Source: Tetrapisispora phaffii CBS 4417 (Eukaryota > Ascomycota > Saccharomycetes > Saccharomycetales > Saccharomycetaceae). From it: a stretch of DNA of 64,000 nt. Every line of letters begins with the position of its first letter. Positions within the stretch are counted from its first letter, which is position 1. The position numbers and the translations under genes are program-made. The stretch covers positions 310,001 to 374,000 of the forward strand of contig NC_016525.1 in assembly GCF_000236905.1 (NCBI RefSeq), written 5' to 3'. Under the pieces are notes generated by a model. It worked only from the letters and a program-made list of their open reading frames with translations, did no database searches and was not told the origin of the DNA. Positions 51,851-63,054 of this stretch are shown piece after piece.

Positions 51851-53220
51851 ATTAAAAGGGTACAATATTTTTTCTTTAAGTTCTGAAACTTGCCTCTATA
51901 TATCCCTTTCTTTAACTGTTTTCTCTTATTAACTTTTGTTGAGTATTCTACTTTCCTTATAATATTTCCACTTACAAACGATCTCTGTTGGATAATATTT
52001 GCAGTATACAACTTCAAAGCTACTGGAAATTGTCTATTGTGTATCAAAACGGCAATTAGTATGGTAAAATTCAATCATATATATATGTATAATCTCAGTA
52101 GAGTTCTTAAATCTATGAAACCTCTTTACGTACTTTCTAATAATGACACTGATCTAGCAGCACTTAGTTCTGCTCATACATGTTGTTATATATATTAAAA
52201 AACCATATATTTTAACATTTAAACATCATTCAATTTATCTTTTTCTTAATAAAACGAACTAATGATATTTTACCTTATTTGCCTTTTAAGAATACAATGT
52301 AATTGCAAATACAGACCAGTCACAAGACAAGACAATAATATACAGATTGTAAAATGCATATACCAGACATTGAGGACTAGCAATATATACGGTCCTGGTT
52401 AAGATAGCGACTCTCTACTTTAGCAAGGTCCCATTATTTGGGACCCTAAAGGTTTCAAAAAAATCTAAATATAGATTTAATTAAATATGTATATATTAAT
52501 GAGATTGATACAATACATGTAGATCAACCGATATGATGTGTCATCTCTTCACCTTTAAGAACAGTTTATCTTTGGTATTAATTGAAATAAACTGGAACTG
52601 GAACGACAGTCAGGTACTAATTAAGAAGCACCCGCAAATTTTTGAGATGTAAAGTAACCCTCGAAATATGCTCTTTCTTCGAATTATTAACAACATTCGA
52701 AATTGTTTGGATGAAAACAACTCATTACTGGTATTCCCATTGTCCATACCGTTAAAAGTATATCGTAAAACTGCAATAATGGTAATATTCGTTTTCGAAT
52801 GATATGCATCCCCCACTCGCATCAAATATCTTGTTTAATGATAGTAGCTTACTACTTGTAATCATCTACCCCATAAGGTCCGATTCATCGATCTTCGAGG
52901 TTGACTAAATTTTAATATCGTAAAACTACAACATGAAGGAAAGTATTCCTCAAAGATGGTTAAAAGTAATAGATGAAACTTATATAAAAGAAAGCTGAAT
53001 AGATGTATTTGAGCAAAATTTTCGAGCTTGATCTGAACAATACTGTGATTTTTAATTAGTCCTCATTCAATTAATTGAGAATATTCGTTGATTTTAAATA
53101 ACAAATACGATTGATACATGGCGATTAGACATATACATATATATATGTTCATTGCGTTAACTTCAAATAAGTTTATTTAACTTCAGAATATTATAAAATA
53201 AAAAACTATATATACATCAA
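51851..53220. promoter_or_regulatory. Divergent APP1 / ECM3-family promoter
   Basis: 1.37 kb. Contains a small perfect hairpin (GGTCCCA at 52427-52433, five-base loop, TGGGACC at 52439-52445) and TATA-like tracts near 53130-53210. No gene is recognised. Confidence 0.45.
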
Positions 53221-55347
53221 ATGACAGTATCCTTAGGTGCTGTGATTTGGTCGTCAGTGAAACCTATTATAAAAATTTATTTGATTATAGGTGTAGGATT
53301 TCTTTGTGCAAAATTAGAGATTGTTTCAGCAGAATCGATTAAATCGATTTCTAATATCGTTTTGACAGTTCTATTGCCATGTTTGTCATTCAATAAAATC
53401 GTTTCAAGTATTGAAGATAAGGATATAAAAGATGTAGGTATCATCTGTTTGTCAGCTGCTTTGATTTTTGGTACTGGCATGTTCTTTGCATTCGTCTGCA
53501 GTAAGTTTCTACCTGTACCCAAAGAATGGAGAGGTGGCATTTTGGCTGGTGGGATGTTCCCAAATATTAGTGATCTTCCGATTGCTTATCTGCAAACTCT
53601 AGACCAAGGGTTGATTTTCACTGAAGAAGAAGGTGAAAAGGGTATTGCATCAGTCATTATTTTTTTGACAATGTTTCTGCTATGTGTCTTTAACCTAGGT
53701 GGGTTTAGACTAATCGAATACGATTTTACGTATAACGATGAAGAAAATGCCGTGCATGATAGTGATAGAAATTCAAATAGTTTAGGTGTACCTTCAAATC
53801 CTAAAAAGGAAATCGACAATCTATCTGCATCTCCCAAAGGTCTTGTAAATACTAAAAATAAAATAAAATTTAATTTAAATCTGCTTCGAATAAGAAAAAA
53901 AAATCAAAGTGATCTATCAATTCCTGATATTAAAAACAATAATGTATCATCAGCGGAGTCATCGACCATTTCTATGTTGAGTACAGGTTCCGGGTCAAAT
54001 TCGAGGTTCACTGTTATTAGTCCAATGCCTATCCCGGAAGAAGGCCCTACGTTGCAATTTAACGAAACCGAATTAATTAATAAGCAAATTAGGAGAGGAC
54101 TGCAGAATGATATAAGCAATAATGCTTCCAACATGTCCAGTATTAATAGTTACGATGACGATTTAAATGATAGCACAAGCGACAGAGAATTGAGTAGTTC
54201 AAAAATTATTTTAGGCACAGATTCTAGTGAGTTGGATTTGGGAGTTGAAAACTCTAAGAATGAGAGAAATGATGATAAGACAGAAAATGACTCGATTAAT
54301 CAAAGTGACAGCGATAATACTACATCAATTGCATCTACAGCATTGAGCCCAACACAGACTTGGGGGAATTTTTCTACTAGAACTTCAATTGCATCAGAAG
54401 AAGCAATTTCCAATGCTCTTCCTTATAGAATAAGTAGTCAACCTATAGCATTTACTAGCGCTCTGTCCGATGAGCAGCATAACATTGCAATAAGAAGACA
54501 TTCAGATGCAACAACTTCCATGAATCAGTTAATTAGAAGTTATTCCAACGTTGATCAATATGGTAATTATGTTGAGAGAAGACAATCTATAGCTGATAGT
54601 CAAGCTGATAGTATAAATACTATGTCCTCTTTTCAGAGGTTTAAAAGTGCCGATTTAACAAGAATGGTAACAACTGACGTCAATGTTACAAGTAAAGATG
54701 TGAAAGAGTCAGGTTCTTCACTTCCAGAAAGTATCAGAAAATTACCATTTGTACCATTGACAATTTTTTTTCTAAAAAACTGTCTTCGTCCCGCATCTAT
54801 GGCAGTGATCATTGCATTGATTTGTGCATTTATCCCATGGGTAAAAGCTTTATTTGTCACAACAGACACTACCCCATATATACCAAATGCACCAGATCTA
54901 AAACCTCCATTAAGTTTTATTATTGATTTCACAGGCTATGTTGGTGCTGCATCAGTCCCTTTTGGTCTATTATTATTGGGAGCAACTTTAGGTAGACTAA
55001 GTGTTGGAGAATTGTATCCAGGTTTTTGGAAAACTGCATCTCTACTAGTCATATTAAGGCAATGTGTTATGCCTATATTTGGTGTTTTATGGTGCGATCG
55101 TTTGGTTAAAGCTGGCTGGGTTAACTGGGAAGATGATAGAATGTTATTGTTTGTAATAGCAATTACATGGTCGTTACCTACTATGACTACTTTAATTTAT
55201 TTTACAGCAAGTTATACCTCTCCCGATGTTGAAAAACCAGTACAAATGGAATGTGTATCTTTTTTCTTAATGATACAATATCCATTATTAGTAGTAAGTT
55301 TGCCATTTTTGGTTACTTATTTTTTAAAAGTACAGCTCAAAATCTGA
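53221..55347 (+). CDS. ECM3: Auxin-efflux-carrier-family membrane protein (Ecm3 / YNL095C)
   Basis: 708 residues. A predicted ER or other internal-membrane transporter of the AEC/PIN-like family, with no established substrate. Ecm3 (YOR092W) and YNL095C are duplicates in S. cerevisiae, so this gene may match either. N-terminal membrane block (about residues 8-180): WSSVKPIIKIYLIIGVGFLC, LTVLLPCLSFNKIVSSI, GGILAGGMFPNISDLPIAYLQ, VIIFLTMFLLCVFNLGGF. A long polar, Ser/Asn-rich cytoplasmic loop spans about 185-510. C-terminal membrane block (about 515-708): MAVIIALICAFIPWVKALF, FTGYVGAASVPFGLLLLGATLGRL, LLVILRQCVMPIFGVLWCDRL. The 5'UTR is AT-rich with TATA-like sequence. Confidence 0.9.
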   Translation: MTVSLGAVIWSSVKPIIKIYLIIGVGFLCAKLEIVSAESIKSISNIVLTVLLPCLSFNKIVSSIEDKDIKDVGIICLSAALIFGTGMFFAFVCSKFLPVPKEWRGGILAGGMFPNISDLPIAYLQTLDQGLIFTEEEGEKGIASVIIFLTMFLLCVFNLGGFRLIEYDFTYNDEENAVHDSDRNSNSLGVPSNPKKEIDNLSASPKGLVNTKNKIKFNLNLLRIRKKNQSDLSIPDIKNNNVSSAESSTISMLSTGSGSNSRFTVISPMPIPEEGPTLQFNETELINKQIRRGLQNDISNNASNMSSINSYDDDLNDSTSDRELSSSKIILGTDSSELDLGVENSKNERNDDKTENDSINQSDSDNTTSIASTALSPTQTWGNFSTRTSIASEEAISNALPYRISSQPIAFTSALSDEQHNIAIRRHSDATTSMNQLIRSYSNVDQYGNYVERRQSIADSQADSINTMSSFQRFKSADLTRMVTTDVNVTSKDVKESGSSLPESIRKLPFVPLTIFFLKNCLRPASMAVIIALICAFIPWVKALFVTTDTTPYIPNAPDLKPPLSFIIDFTGYVGAASVPFGLLLLGATLGRLSVGELYPGFWKTASLLVILRQCVMPIFGVLWCDRLVKAGWVNWEDDRMLLFVIAITWSLPTMTTLIYFTASYTSPDVEKPVQMECVSFFLMIQYPLLVVSLPFLVTYFLKVQLKI

Positions 55348-55641
55348 TGAAATAGGATATAGTCTCCAGATGGTAGATATTTAAATACATAAAAAATTTT
55401 GCATCTATATTATAAAATTGTTAACGGTCCATTGATGAAGGGGAAGAACTCATTTTGTGAATATTCATCTATAACTTCTTTGGCTTGAACATGCAATTTT
55501 GGTTTATTTCGTTGTTCAGAACTTTTATTTGGAATTATTTTCAAATATAATGATTGACAGTATGCTGTTATGTACTACAACTATTAGATATTTCTATTTA
55601 TTTAAAAAATTTATATAAATGGCAGAACGAACAAACTGAAG

Positions 55642-58600
55642 TTAACTTCTTTCTAGATCTGATAAGAGGTAAAGTGAAATGTTTTCACCGTAGTTGATTC
55701 CAAACTGTGATTCAATGTTTAAGGTTTGAGCAAACCATGCTTCTATAACTTGCGTGCGATGCAATGACCAATTCTCAGGAATATCTTTTGCGATATTATT
55801 TTTACCAACGAAGCTACATAAATCCAAAATAACCCCATGTTCTGATAACAGCTGTGAAGTTATTAATACCGTTAAATTGGCATATATTTGCTTTGTAGTT
55901 TCTTTACATTTAACTAGGCAAACTAGTAACCCACCACATTTTGCAATTATACAATTCACGATATTTGGGTTTGTCTCTTTTACCGTGCTTTCTAAATCAC
56001 CAACAAAATGAGTTAAACCTAAAATGTCAATAATATCTCCAATACTTCCAAGGACGTATAAAAGGTTGAATGAAATTTCCTCGCCATCGTTATTCAAACA
56101 TTTCAGAGGTTTGATAAAACCGAGATCGCCGGTTCGTAAATATGTTAAGCCATTGTCATTAGATTCATCCATTTTACTTTTAAATTGTTCAGTTACAAAA
56201 GTATCTCTAGTTAATTTGACCTTTGAACTTTTATCATTGGCATCCCTAGAGATAAAGTAGTCTGAAACATTTGCTTCAGAACAACACCATATTTCACCAT
56301 ATTCACCTTCATGACAAGGTTTCTTAGTCTCTGGATTGACTATAACCACATCTGTACAAACTGGCACAACACCAGAATCTTGAATCCTTAACCCAGATTT
56401 CATACGATCTGAGCCGTTAAGTTCCTTTATTAAACCTTCTCTTAAAGCACTCCTATCCAAATAAATATCTACTGGGGGGATGCCCATGTAAGATCTCATA
56501 GATATGTTAAAGTTAAATTGATTTTGATAAATATAACTGATCTGCTCAATAGAAACTTGGACATTTCCGTTTTTCTTTAATATATTCTCAATTGTTGTGG
56601 TTTTTGGCCTTCCTGTAAACGGTATCATAATATTTTTAACATTTCTTAGAAAATCAGGCTTAATTGTTGCTGTGGCTGGATTTTTCTTCGATGGAACGTT
56701 GACTTTTAAAGTTTTTTCTGAGTCTATAACATTAGAAGCCTTTGATATCATTGCATAAAAAAGTGATGGTGTTAAAAATAAGTTTTTAACATTCATATTT
56801 TGCAATCCAAATAATAAATTATTTGGATTTACAAAGATATCGTCCATTGTAAAATAGTTTGTATAACAACCAGCATAAATACCTAGCAAGTTGCCAATAA
56901 TAAAACCCAACCCATGAGTATAGTTACATAAAGAAAATAATGTGTCATCATTTGTTATTTCTAATGTTTCCTTTAAAATTTTACATGAGTTGAGAAGCGA
57001 CGAAGCTGTCATAGTAGGGTGAGTATTTTTAATTGGAGAATTGTCTCTGTTAACCCAGATCAAGCATGTAGATGTATTTGAGTTCAACTTTTGTCGCTTC
57101 TGTATAGCGTACGTTTTAAACATTTTTATTGAGACGTCAGTCTTTATTTTAACCTTTGAGATATTGGTTACCTTTGGTATTACGGCTTTTTCTTTCTTCC
57201 ATAATCGAGAGATTGTTGTGTTACTCTCCAACAGAAAATTTGTATTGCCATCCACAAACAACCTCTTTACCGAAAATGATGAAATAATATTAGTTAAATA
57301 CGATATATCTTCAGCAGCTGTATCTTCATTTATTATATCAATAGGTAGCACGACCAAATTACAGTAAAAGCAAGCAATGATTATTGCAGTGTACTCGATG
57401 GAATTTTCGCACATAACCACAACTCTATCACCCTTATTCAAGGGCATTTTTGATGTTAATATTTTTCTCAGATATGAAGCTATAATATTATGAAATGTCC
57501 CCCAAGAAATATTTTTATGTATATTGTTTTCGTTCTCCTTAGAAGATCCTTTAAAAGTGCCATCGTTAAAGGCTGACTCGTTTGGAAAGGCTTCAATTCT
57601 CCATTCTAAAATATCCAAAAGATTTTTAAAAATTCCTAAGTTCTTATTTGTCCGATGATCATAAACAATGTCTCGATAATCTACGCCTGATGTTTGTAAG
57701 ATCATTCTTTGGTTTTCACCATCAGAGCCCCTTTCCTGTTCTAAGGCCAGGTGTCTTAAGTTCGACAAATGTTCTGAAAATATACTCTCATTATAATATA
57801 AAGAATGAGGGATGAAATCTAAAATAACGTTATCAAATTGAAATTTAACAAAATTAGCAACAAGTTCACCACTTTGGAATTTACTTTCAATGGTACTATT
57901 TGCTAGTTCTAAGGAACAATATCTTCTTGGTAATGTATTTGGAGAAACCACTAGAACACATAAAGGTTGAATTTTATGAAATATCCACAAAATTCTGTAA
58001 ATTTGCTCAGTGAGCTCATTCATTTTCTGTTCTCTTTTTTTCAACTTCTCTTTAGATTGTACCAAAAGATTATCTTCTTGAAATAATGTAGATCTGGATA
58101 AAGAACTCTCTACGATAATTACTAAAAAATGTTCATCACTATTATGATTTAGTTCAAATGCTGCAACATCACTCACAGTACTTACGGTACGCACGATTGA
58201 TTCTGTAATTTGTTGAAGATAATATGTCTGGACTATTCTTTTAGGTCCTTTCTCTAGCGTCAATTCATTATCATTTTTCTCAACAAAATTATTGACCGAT
58301 TTATTTGGTGAAGGAATAGGCTTCTTAGCTCTGGTAATGTCAGATGTATGTGACCAATTTGGTAATTGTACTAGCATATTCTGTAGGAACATGTCTTCTA
58401 TCATCGACAATACATATATTTTACCATTATGAACAAAGCCCATTAATTTAGTTCTTAAAAACTGTGTCGACGGTGGGACTATACTCATTATGGTATTGAT
58501 TTTTTCCTTCGATTGAGCCGCCTCTAGAGTATTACCTTTCACAAAGGAGAACATTTTTTGAAAGTTTATTCTAGCATGGAATACGAATTCATTAACTCTA

Positions 58601-60519
58601 TCCATTTGATAAAATTCATCTGTTAGAGATTTCGATGAAATCCATATTTCACCAACAGTCAGATCAGGAACTAATGTACAGTCATCTAAATTTACAACAC
58701 ATACAGTCGCATTCGGTATTGGAAATCCAAATGTTGTGAGTCTTAAATACTCGGTAAACGAACTAGATGAATTTATCATTGCTGTTATACTTGACTCAAC
58801 AATATTGCCCTTAAGTTTTTCTTTATTAATAAATACATCATCTTGTAATCTTAATTTTGTGTTGTGAATCGGGAAATTGTCCAACATGCCTAATTGATCT
58901 TTCAAAGAGATGAATATACCACCGATGTCTGGTAGCGTAAGCATTGGAGAATAACATATGTTCGCATCGTAACATCCCAAGTTTTTCAACCATTTATGTA
59001 CAACCATATCTGATACTTCAGTGTCTATTGTTGTACAACAAGTTAAACAACACTTAATGCAACTCAAGTTAATTTTTTGTTTCCTAGAATTAATAACTTT
59101 GGGGTCTTCAAGATAACCTATAACAACTTGCTTCAATTGAAGTTGCTCATTTAACAATATATCGGCACTAAACCTATAAATAAGTTCCTCATAACTACCT
59201 GGTTTTGTTGTAAGACTGTTATCAATAGAAATCAATAAGTTACCAGAAAATATATTAAATAACACACCACATATCAACCCCGTTGAACGGGTCGGATCTA
59301 AAGTATTTAGTATAGTAAATCCCTTCTCTGCAGTTCGAGTTTTGTATGATCTATTAATTTCGCCCTTTTTCCAATGGGGCATTGCTCTGGAGTCTATGAT
59401 TTTAGATAGCATAGTTAATTGGTCATTAATTACTCTTGGTTTCATCACTATCCCTGATAATCTTCCTAATGGTGTTCTAGTAAATTCAATGTAAGAGATT
59501 TGAGAAACATCATAAGTGGGTGTCATTTTTTTGGCCTTATTGTATGTGCCTAGATCAGTTGTTTTCAAAAATGTCACTTGTGAAATGAACCCGCTTTTAA
59601 TTAACTTTATCTTTGTATTGTTGTTTGTTGTTTGTAAATTGTCCAATTGTTTGTGACATTCGCTAGATATTAATGAGAATTGAGAATTTGTTAATTTGAT
59701 AATTTGTATAATTTCCACTAATGAGTAAGTTTGAAATGAAACAGGTACTGCAATCATATCTGCAATGAAGCAACCTAGTAAGGCTACTGTAAAATCTATC
59801 ACTTCATCTTTATTGTACCATAGTAGAACTTTATCCATTTTCTTCAACTGACTTTTCTTTAACTCATGTGCAACTTTTTCAGCTCTCAAATATAATTTTC
59901 CCCAAGTTATGCTCGATTCTTTATTTTTTTCATTTATAGATATAATAGCTGTCTCCTTTTCGTAATGATTATACCTTCCTCTTAGGATTAATGGCAAGAA
60001 TGTTGATTCAAGTAATGATTCTAATCTCGGCAGTAAAGGTGTCATAGGTGTATATGACTCCAATCCAGATTCATACGAATTCAAAGATAACTGTAGAGAG
60101 GACGATTGCTTATGTTTTCTTGGAGAAAATAAAGTAGAATTTGAATTTGTAGTCGTCACTCTATAAATCTGATTTTGCCGTACTGAACCCACCTTGTAAT
60201 CTTCCCTTGTAGAATCTATACTTGATCTATTATATTTAAGTGAGTCTTGTAAATTACTAGCGTCAGCACTAGAGGTTGATGAATTAGATATCCTTAATGA
60301 ACCATACAAATCAGGTTCTCTTCGATTTATGTTCAAAGATAAATTTGAATGTTTAGATAAAAGCAGTTTCTGCTCATTGTTCCTATATTTGTCCAGAAGT
60401 TGTTTTCTCTTTGTCTCGTAACCTTTCGACGTTAAATTCTCTTCTTTATAATCCTTTATTAACTCATTCAATTGATTCTGTAACACTAGCGGCAACTCCG
60501 GTGGTATTGAGAAATCCAT
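55642..60519 (-). CDS. CMR2: Cmr2-like DIP2-family protein with tandem AMP-binding domains
   Basis: 1625 residues from the ATG at 60517-60519 (MDFSIPPELP); an upstream TTG was rejected. S. cerevisiae Cmr2 (YOR093C) has 1648. It belongs to the fungal/animal DIP2 family, with an N-terminal DMAP1-binding-like helix (PLVLQNQLNELIKDYKEENLT) and two adenylate-forming (fatty-acyl-AMP-ligase-like) domains. The first is at about 165-760 (SITWGKLYLRAEKVAHEL, SYIEFTRTPLGRLSGIVM), the second at about 980-1600 (ISWGTFHNIIASYL, GDRVVVMCENSIEYTAIIIACFYCN, YLRTGDLGFI). The usual ATP-binding loop is degenerate in both, so catalysis is uncertain. DIP2 proteins have been linked to diacylglycerol metabolism. Confidence 0.92.
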   Translation of the reverse strand: MDFSIPPELPLVLQNQLNELIKDYKEENLTSKGYETKRKQLLDKYRNNEQKLLLSKHSNLSLNINRREPDLYGSLRISNSSTSSADASNLQDSLKYNRSSIDSTREDYKVGSVRQNQIYRVTTTNSNSTLFSPRKHKQSSSLQLSLNSYESGLESYTPMTPLLPRLESLLESTFLPLILRGRYNHYEKETAIISINEKNKESSITWGKLYLRAEKVAHELKKSQLKKMDKVLLWYNKDEVIDFTVALLGCFIADMIAVPVSFQTYSLVEIIQIIKLTNSQFSLISSECHKQLDNLQTTNNNTKIKLIKSGFISQVTFLKTTDLGTYNKAKKMTPTYDVSQISYIEFTRTPLGRLSGIVMKPRVINDQLTMLSKIIDSRAMPHWKKGEINRSYKTRTAEKGFTILNTLDPTRSTGLICGVLFNIFSGNLLISIDNSLTTKPGSYEELIYRFSADILLNEQLQLKQVVIGYLEDPKVINSRKQKINLSCIKCCLTCCTTIDTEVSDMVVHKWLKNLGCYDANICYSPMLTLPDIGGIFISLKDQLGMLDNFPIHNTKLRLQDDVFINKEKLKGNIVESSITAMINSSSSFTEYLRLTTFGFPIPNATVCVVNLDDCTLVPDLTVGEIWISSKSLTDEFYQMDRVNEFVFHARINFQKMFSFVKGNTLEAAQSKEKINTIMSIVPPSTQFLRTKLMGFVHNGKIYVLSMIEDMFLQNMLVQLPNWSHTSDITRAKKPIPSPNKSVNNFVEKNDNELTLEKGPKRIVQTYYLQQITESIVRTVSTVSDVAAFELNHNSDEHFLVIIVESSLSRSTLFQEDNLLVQSKEKLKKREQKMNELTEQIYRILWIFHKIQPLCVLVVSPNTLPRRYCSLELANSTIESKFQSGELVANFVKFQFDNVILDFIPHSLYYNESIFSEHLSNLRHLALEQERGSDGENQRMILQTSGVDYRDIVYDHRTNKNLGIFKNLLDILEWRIEAFPNESAFNDGTFKGSSKENENNIHKNISWGTFHNIIASYLRKILTSKMPLNKGDRVVVMCENSIEYTAIIIACFYCNLVVLPIDIINEDTAAEDISYLTNIISSFSVKRLFVDGNTNFLLESNTTISRLWKKEKAVIPKVTNISKVKIKTDVSIKMFKTYAIQKRQKLNSNTSTCLIWVNRDNSPIKNTHPTMTASSLLNSCKILKETLEITNDDTLFSLCNYTHGLGFIIGNLLGIYAGCYTNYFTMDDIFVNPNNLLFGLQNMNVKNLFLTPSLFYAMISKASNVIDSEKTLKVNVPSKKNPATATIKPDFLRNVKNIMIPFTGRPKTTTIENILKKNGNVQVSIEQISYIYQNQFNFNISMRSYMGIPPVDIYLDRSALREGLIKELNGSDRMKSGLRIQDSGVVPVCTDVVIVNPETKKPCHEGEYGEIWCCSEANVSDYFISRDANDKSSKVKLTRDTFVTEQFKSKMDESNDNGLTYLRTGDLGFIKPLKCLNNDGEEISFNLLYVLGSIGDIIDILGLTHFVGDLESTVKETNPNIVNCIIAKCGGLLVCLVKCKETTKQIYANLTVLITSQLLSEHGVILDLCSFVGKNNIAKDIPENWSLHRTQVIEAWFAQTLNIESQFGINYGENISLYLLSDLERS

Positions 60520-61311
60520 GGATCGATGTGTATATAGTTGCAACCCAATGATAGCAGCAGTCCCAATAAAAACCTACTCAGTGTACTGAGACTTTCGAAC
60601 TGTCAGACAAAAACACAAGCACATGTTCACATCGTTATATATTTAAATGATTTTAATCAAAAATGTGTAACTGAAAATTGTTACTATATTCAGAATCAAA
60701 TCATCACTCTAACATTCTATATAATATTCTGTCCCTGAAATTATTAGAAAAGAGTTCAAATAATTCCAAGTCACGTGAGAGTGTATACATGTTAATGACA
60801 CTTTTCATTAGTACGGTAAACCGCAACATCGGAGCTAACGCAACATGACAGATACAAATAGATACTAAATCAATTAAATCAATCAATTGAGTTTATAGTA
60901 TCTTAACTTTTGCAAACTATGTTATTTTATTTTGTATGCGTGCTGCTTGAAATAAGATTAGGTTTAATATACTCCGAGTGGTTCATTCAATACATTTTCT
61001 AGGCGTATGGCTTGTTTGCTCATCACGAATGACGGTCTCTGTACAATAATGGATATTTCTAACTGTAACGAAAAAATACATAAATATAGTCACCATTACA
61101 ATAATAAATTATTATTATAATATAAATTGTTTCACAGGTTTTCATTCTAATATTCTGAAGATATTTAGCGGTGAAAGGTTTATTAAATACGTCAATTATT
61201 AAATATATTCAGGATTCCAAAATTCGTTGAGACTTCTCCTGTTAAGGGTGAGACTGACAATAAATTATTATAACGAAGAAGAAAAAATAATAATAATACA
61301 ATAGTAATATA
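60520..61311. promoter_or_regulatory. Divergent CMR2 / ARF3 promoter
   Basis: 0.79 kb. A palindromic TCACGTGA lies at 60771-60778, about 252 bp upstream of CMR2. The rest is AT-rich with no recognised element. Confidence 0.45.
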
Positions 61312-61857
61312 ATGGGTTCTTCTGTTTCAAAAGCACTGGGGAAGCTGTTTGGTTCTCGTGAAATGAAAATTCTGATGTTAGGTCTAGATAATGCTGGTAA
61401 GACTACCATATTATACAAGTTAAAATTGAATAAGATCAAGACTTCTGCTCCAACAGTAGGATTCAATGTCGAAACTGTTTCTTTCAAAAATGTAAAATTT
61501 AATATGTGGGATGTTGGAGGACAAGAACGTTTAAGACCACTGTGGAGACATTATTTCCCAGGAACTACATCATTAATTTTCGTGATAGACTCGCAGGATA
61601 AGGATAGATTGAACGAGGCAAAAGAAGAATTATATAGTATTATTAGTGAAAAGGAGATGGAAAATGTTGTATTGTTGGTTTGGGCTAATAAGCAAGATTT
61701 GAAAGGTGCTTTGAAACCGCAAGAAATATCAGATTTCTTAGAATTAGGTGATAATTTGAAAAATCAAATGTGGTGTGTCATTGGTAGTAATGCATTGGCA
61801 GGTCAAGGTTTGGTAGAAGGTTTATCATGGATATCAACTAATACTGCAAAAAAGTAA
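61312..61857 (+). CDS. ARF3: Arf3, ARF6-like small GTPase
   Basis: 181 residues; S. cerevisiae Arf3 (YOR094W) has 183. It works at the plasma membrane in polarity and PI(4,5)P2 control. Gly2 followed by [13 protein letters not shown] gives an N-myristoylation signal and amphipathic helix. Nucleotide motifs are intact: GLDNAGKT (24-31), switch I Thr 48, WDVGGQ (66-71) with Gln 71, and NKQD (126-129). Close ARF resemblance could also fit Arf1/2; position between CMR2 and RKI1 and the [20 protein letters not shown] start decide for Arf3. Confidence 0.93.
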   Translation: MGSSVSKALGKLFGSREMKILMLGLDNAGKTTILYKLKLNKIKTSAPTVGFNVETVSFKNVKFNMWDVGGQERLRPLWRHYFPGTTSLIFVIDSQDKDRLNEAKEELYSIISEKEMENVVLLVWANKQDLKGALKPQEISDFLELGDNLKNQMWCVIGSNALAGQGLVEGLSWISTNTAKK

Positions 61858-62277
61858 TCTTGTTTAGGCTGGTGTTGATATTTTAAATGAAATAATATAA
61901 AAAAGTATAACATGTGATATTATACTTCCTAATCGTAAAGCATTGAAAAATTAAAAAAGAATACAATAAATATATTACTTTGACATTTATCATTTAAAAT
62001 GCCACAGATTGTAATATAAAGATATAACATTAATATAATAATATAATAATATAATAATATAATAATATAATAATATAATAATATAATAATAGACATTAAA
62101 TCAGTCGAGCTAAAATCTGATAAAATCATCACAGAATAACAGAGGATGAATTATAATGAAATATTGTATTAATTAAAATATGCTACGATGTTGTGATAAT
62201 TATTTCTTCTTGCATAAGAATATTCTACAAAATATATTTTTATAATATGGAAACTTTCTTATGCATTATATGACAGT
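61858..62277. other. Convergent ARF3 / RKI1 3' region
   Basis: 420 bp of extremely AT-rich DNA between two stops. It contains the octanucleotide repeat at 62031-62090. Confidence 0.55.
62031..62090. repeat. Tandem octanucleotide repeat TAATATAA
   Basis: Seven full copies of TAATATAA plus a half copy, with no mismatch. Being uninterrupted, it is probably variable in length between strains. Confidence 0.95.
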
Positions 62278-63054
62278 TTACTTTCTATCGGCATGTGTGA
62301 CGGAACCATCACTGTTACCGAAGTAAACTCTTTCTGCGTTATCGATGAATAAACCTACTTCAACGACACCAACTAAAGTCAAAATTTTGAAATATAATGA
62401 TTTTGGATCTTCAAGTTGACCAAAGTCAGCATCGATTAAGAAATTATTATTATCTGTTACAACAGGGCCAGCTTTTGCAGGTGTTCCCTGTCTTAGAACG
62501 ATCTTATGTGCTCCTAGCTTCTTTAAATCATTCTGTACACGCACATAAGCAGCAGGAACAACTTCGATTGGAATACCTTTTGTCCAATTTGTACCTAAAT
62601 AATGTGGAGATTGTTTTCTATGATCAGCAATGACAATGAATTTTTTAGCGCTAGTACTCACTAATTTTTCTTGGAATAAACATGCACCACCACCTTTAAT
62701 TAATTGTAAATTTGTATCGACTTCGTCAGCACCATCGAATGCAACGTCAATTTCTGGATAGTTGTCGACCGTGCCTAATTTCAAGCCATTATCTAAAATT
62801 AAAGCTCTGGATTGGAAGCCTGTTGGTATACAAATAAATTTTGAAACACATTCAGTGTATTTCAAGTCCTTTAAGTATTGACCCAATCTTTCAGCAGCGT
62901 AAACGACAGTACTTCCACTACCAATACCAATTACTTTATCGTTCTTGAAATCGACATTCTCATCAATAGCACGGTATGCAGCTAATCTTTTAGCTGTTTC
63001 TAAAGGATCAGATAATGCAGGCAAAGATGATACATCTGGAACAGTGTAAGACAT
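62278..63054 (-). CDS. RKI1: Rki1, ribose-5-phosphate isomerase
   Basis: 258 residues from the ATG at 63052-63054, the same as S. cerevisiae Rki1 (YOR095C); the longer frame to 63120 begins with TTG and was rejected. RpiA-type enzyme of the non-oxidative pentose phosphate pathway, interconverting ribose-5-phosphate and ribulose-5-phosphate. Motifs: [13 protein letters not shown] (43-55, phosphate loop), DGADEVD (107-113), [11 protein letters not shown] (120-130) containing the catalytic Glu 129 region and Lys 130, and FIVIADHRK near 139-147. Confidence 0.97.
   Translation of the reverse strand: MSYTVPDVSSLPALSDPLETAKRLAAYRAIDENVDFKNDKVIGIGSGSTVVYAAERLGQYLKDLKYTECVSKFICIPTGFQSRALILDNGLKLGTVDNYPEIDVAFDGADEVDTNLQLIKGGGACLFQEKLVSTSAKKFIVIADHRKQSPHYLGTNWTKGIPIEVVPAAYVRVQNDLKKLGAHKIVLRQGTPAKAGPVVTDNNNFLIDADFGQLEDPKSLYFKILTLVGVVEVGLFIDNAERVYFGNSDGSVTHADRK

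Noticed and set aside
52427..52445. Seven-base hairpin with five-base loop in the APP1 / ECM3-family gap
   Set aside because: Short stems of this kind are expected by chance in 1.4 kb, and there is no T run or other context.
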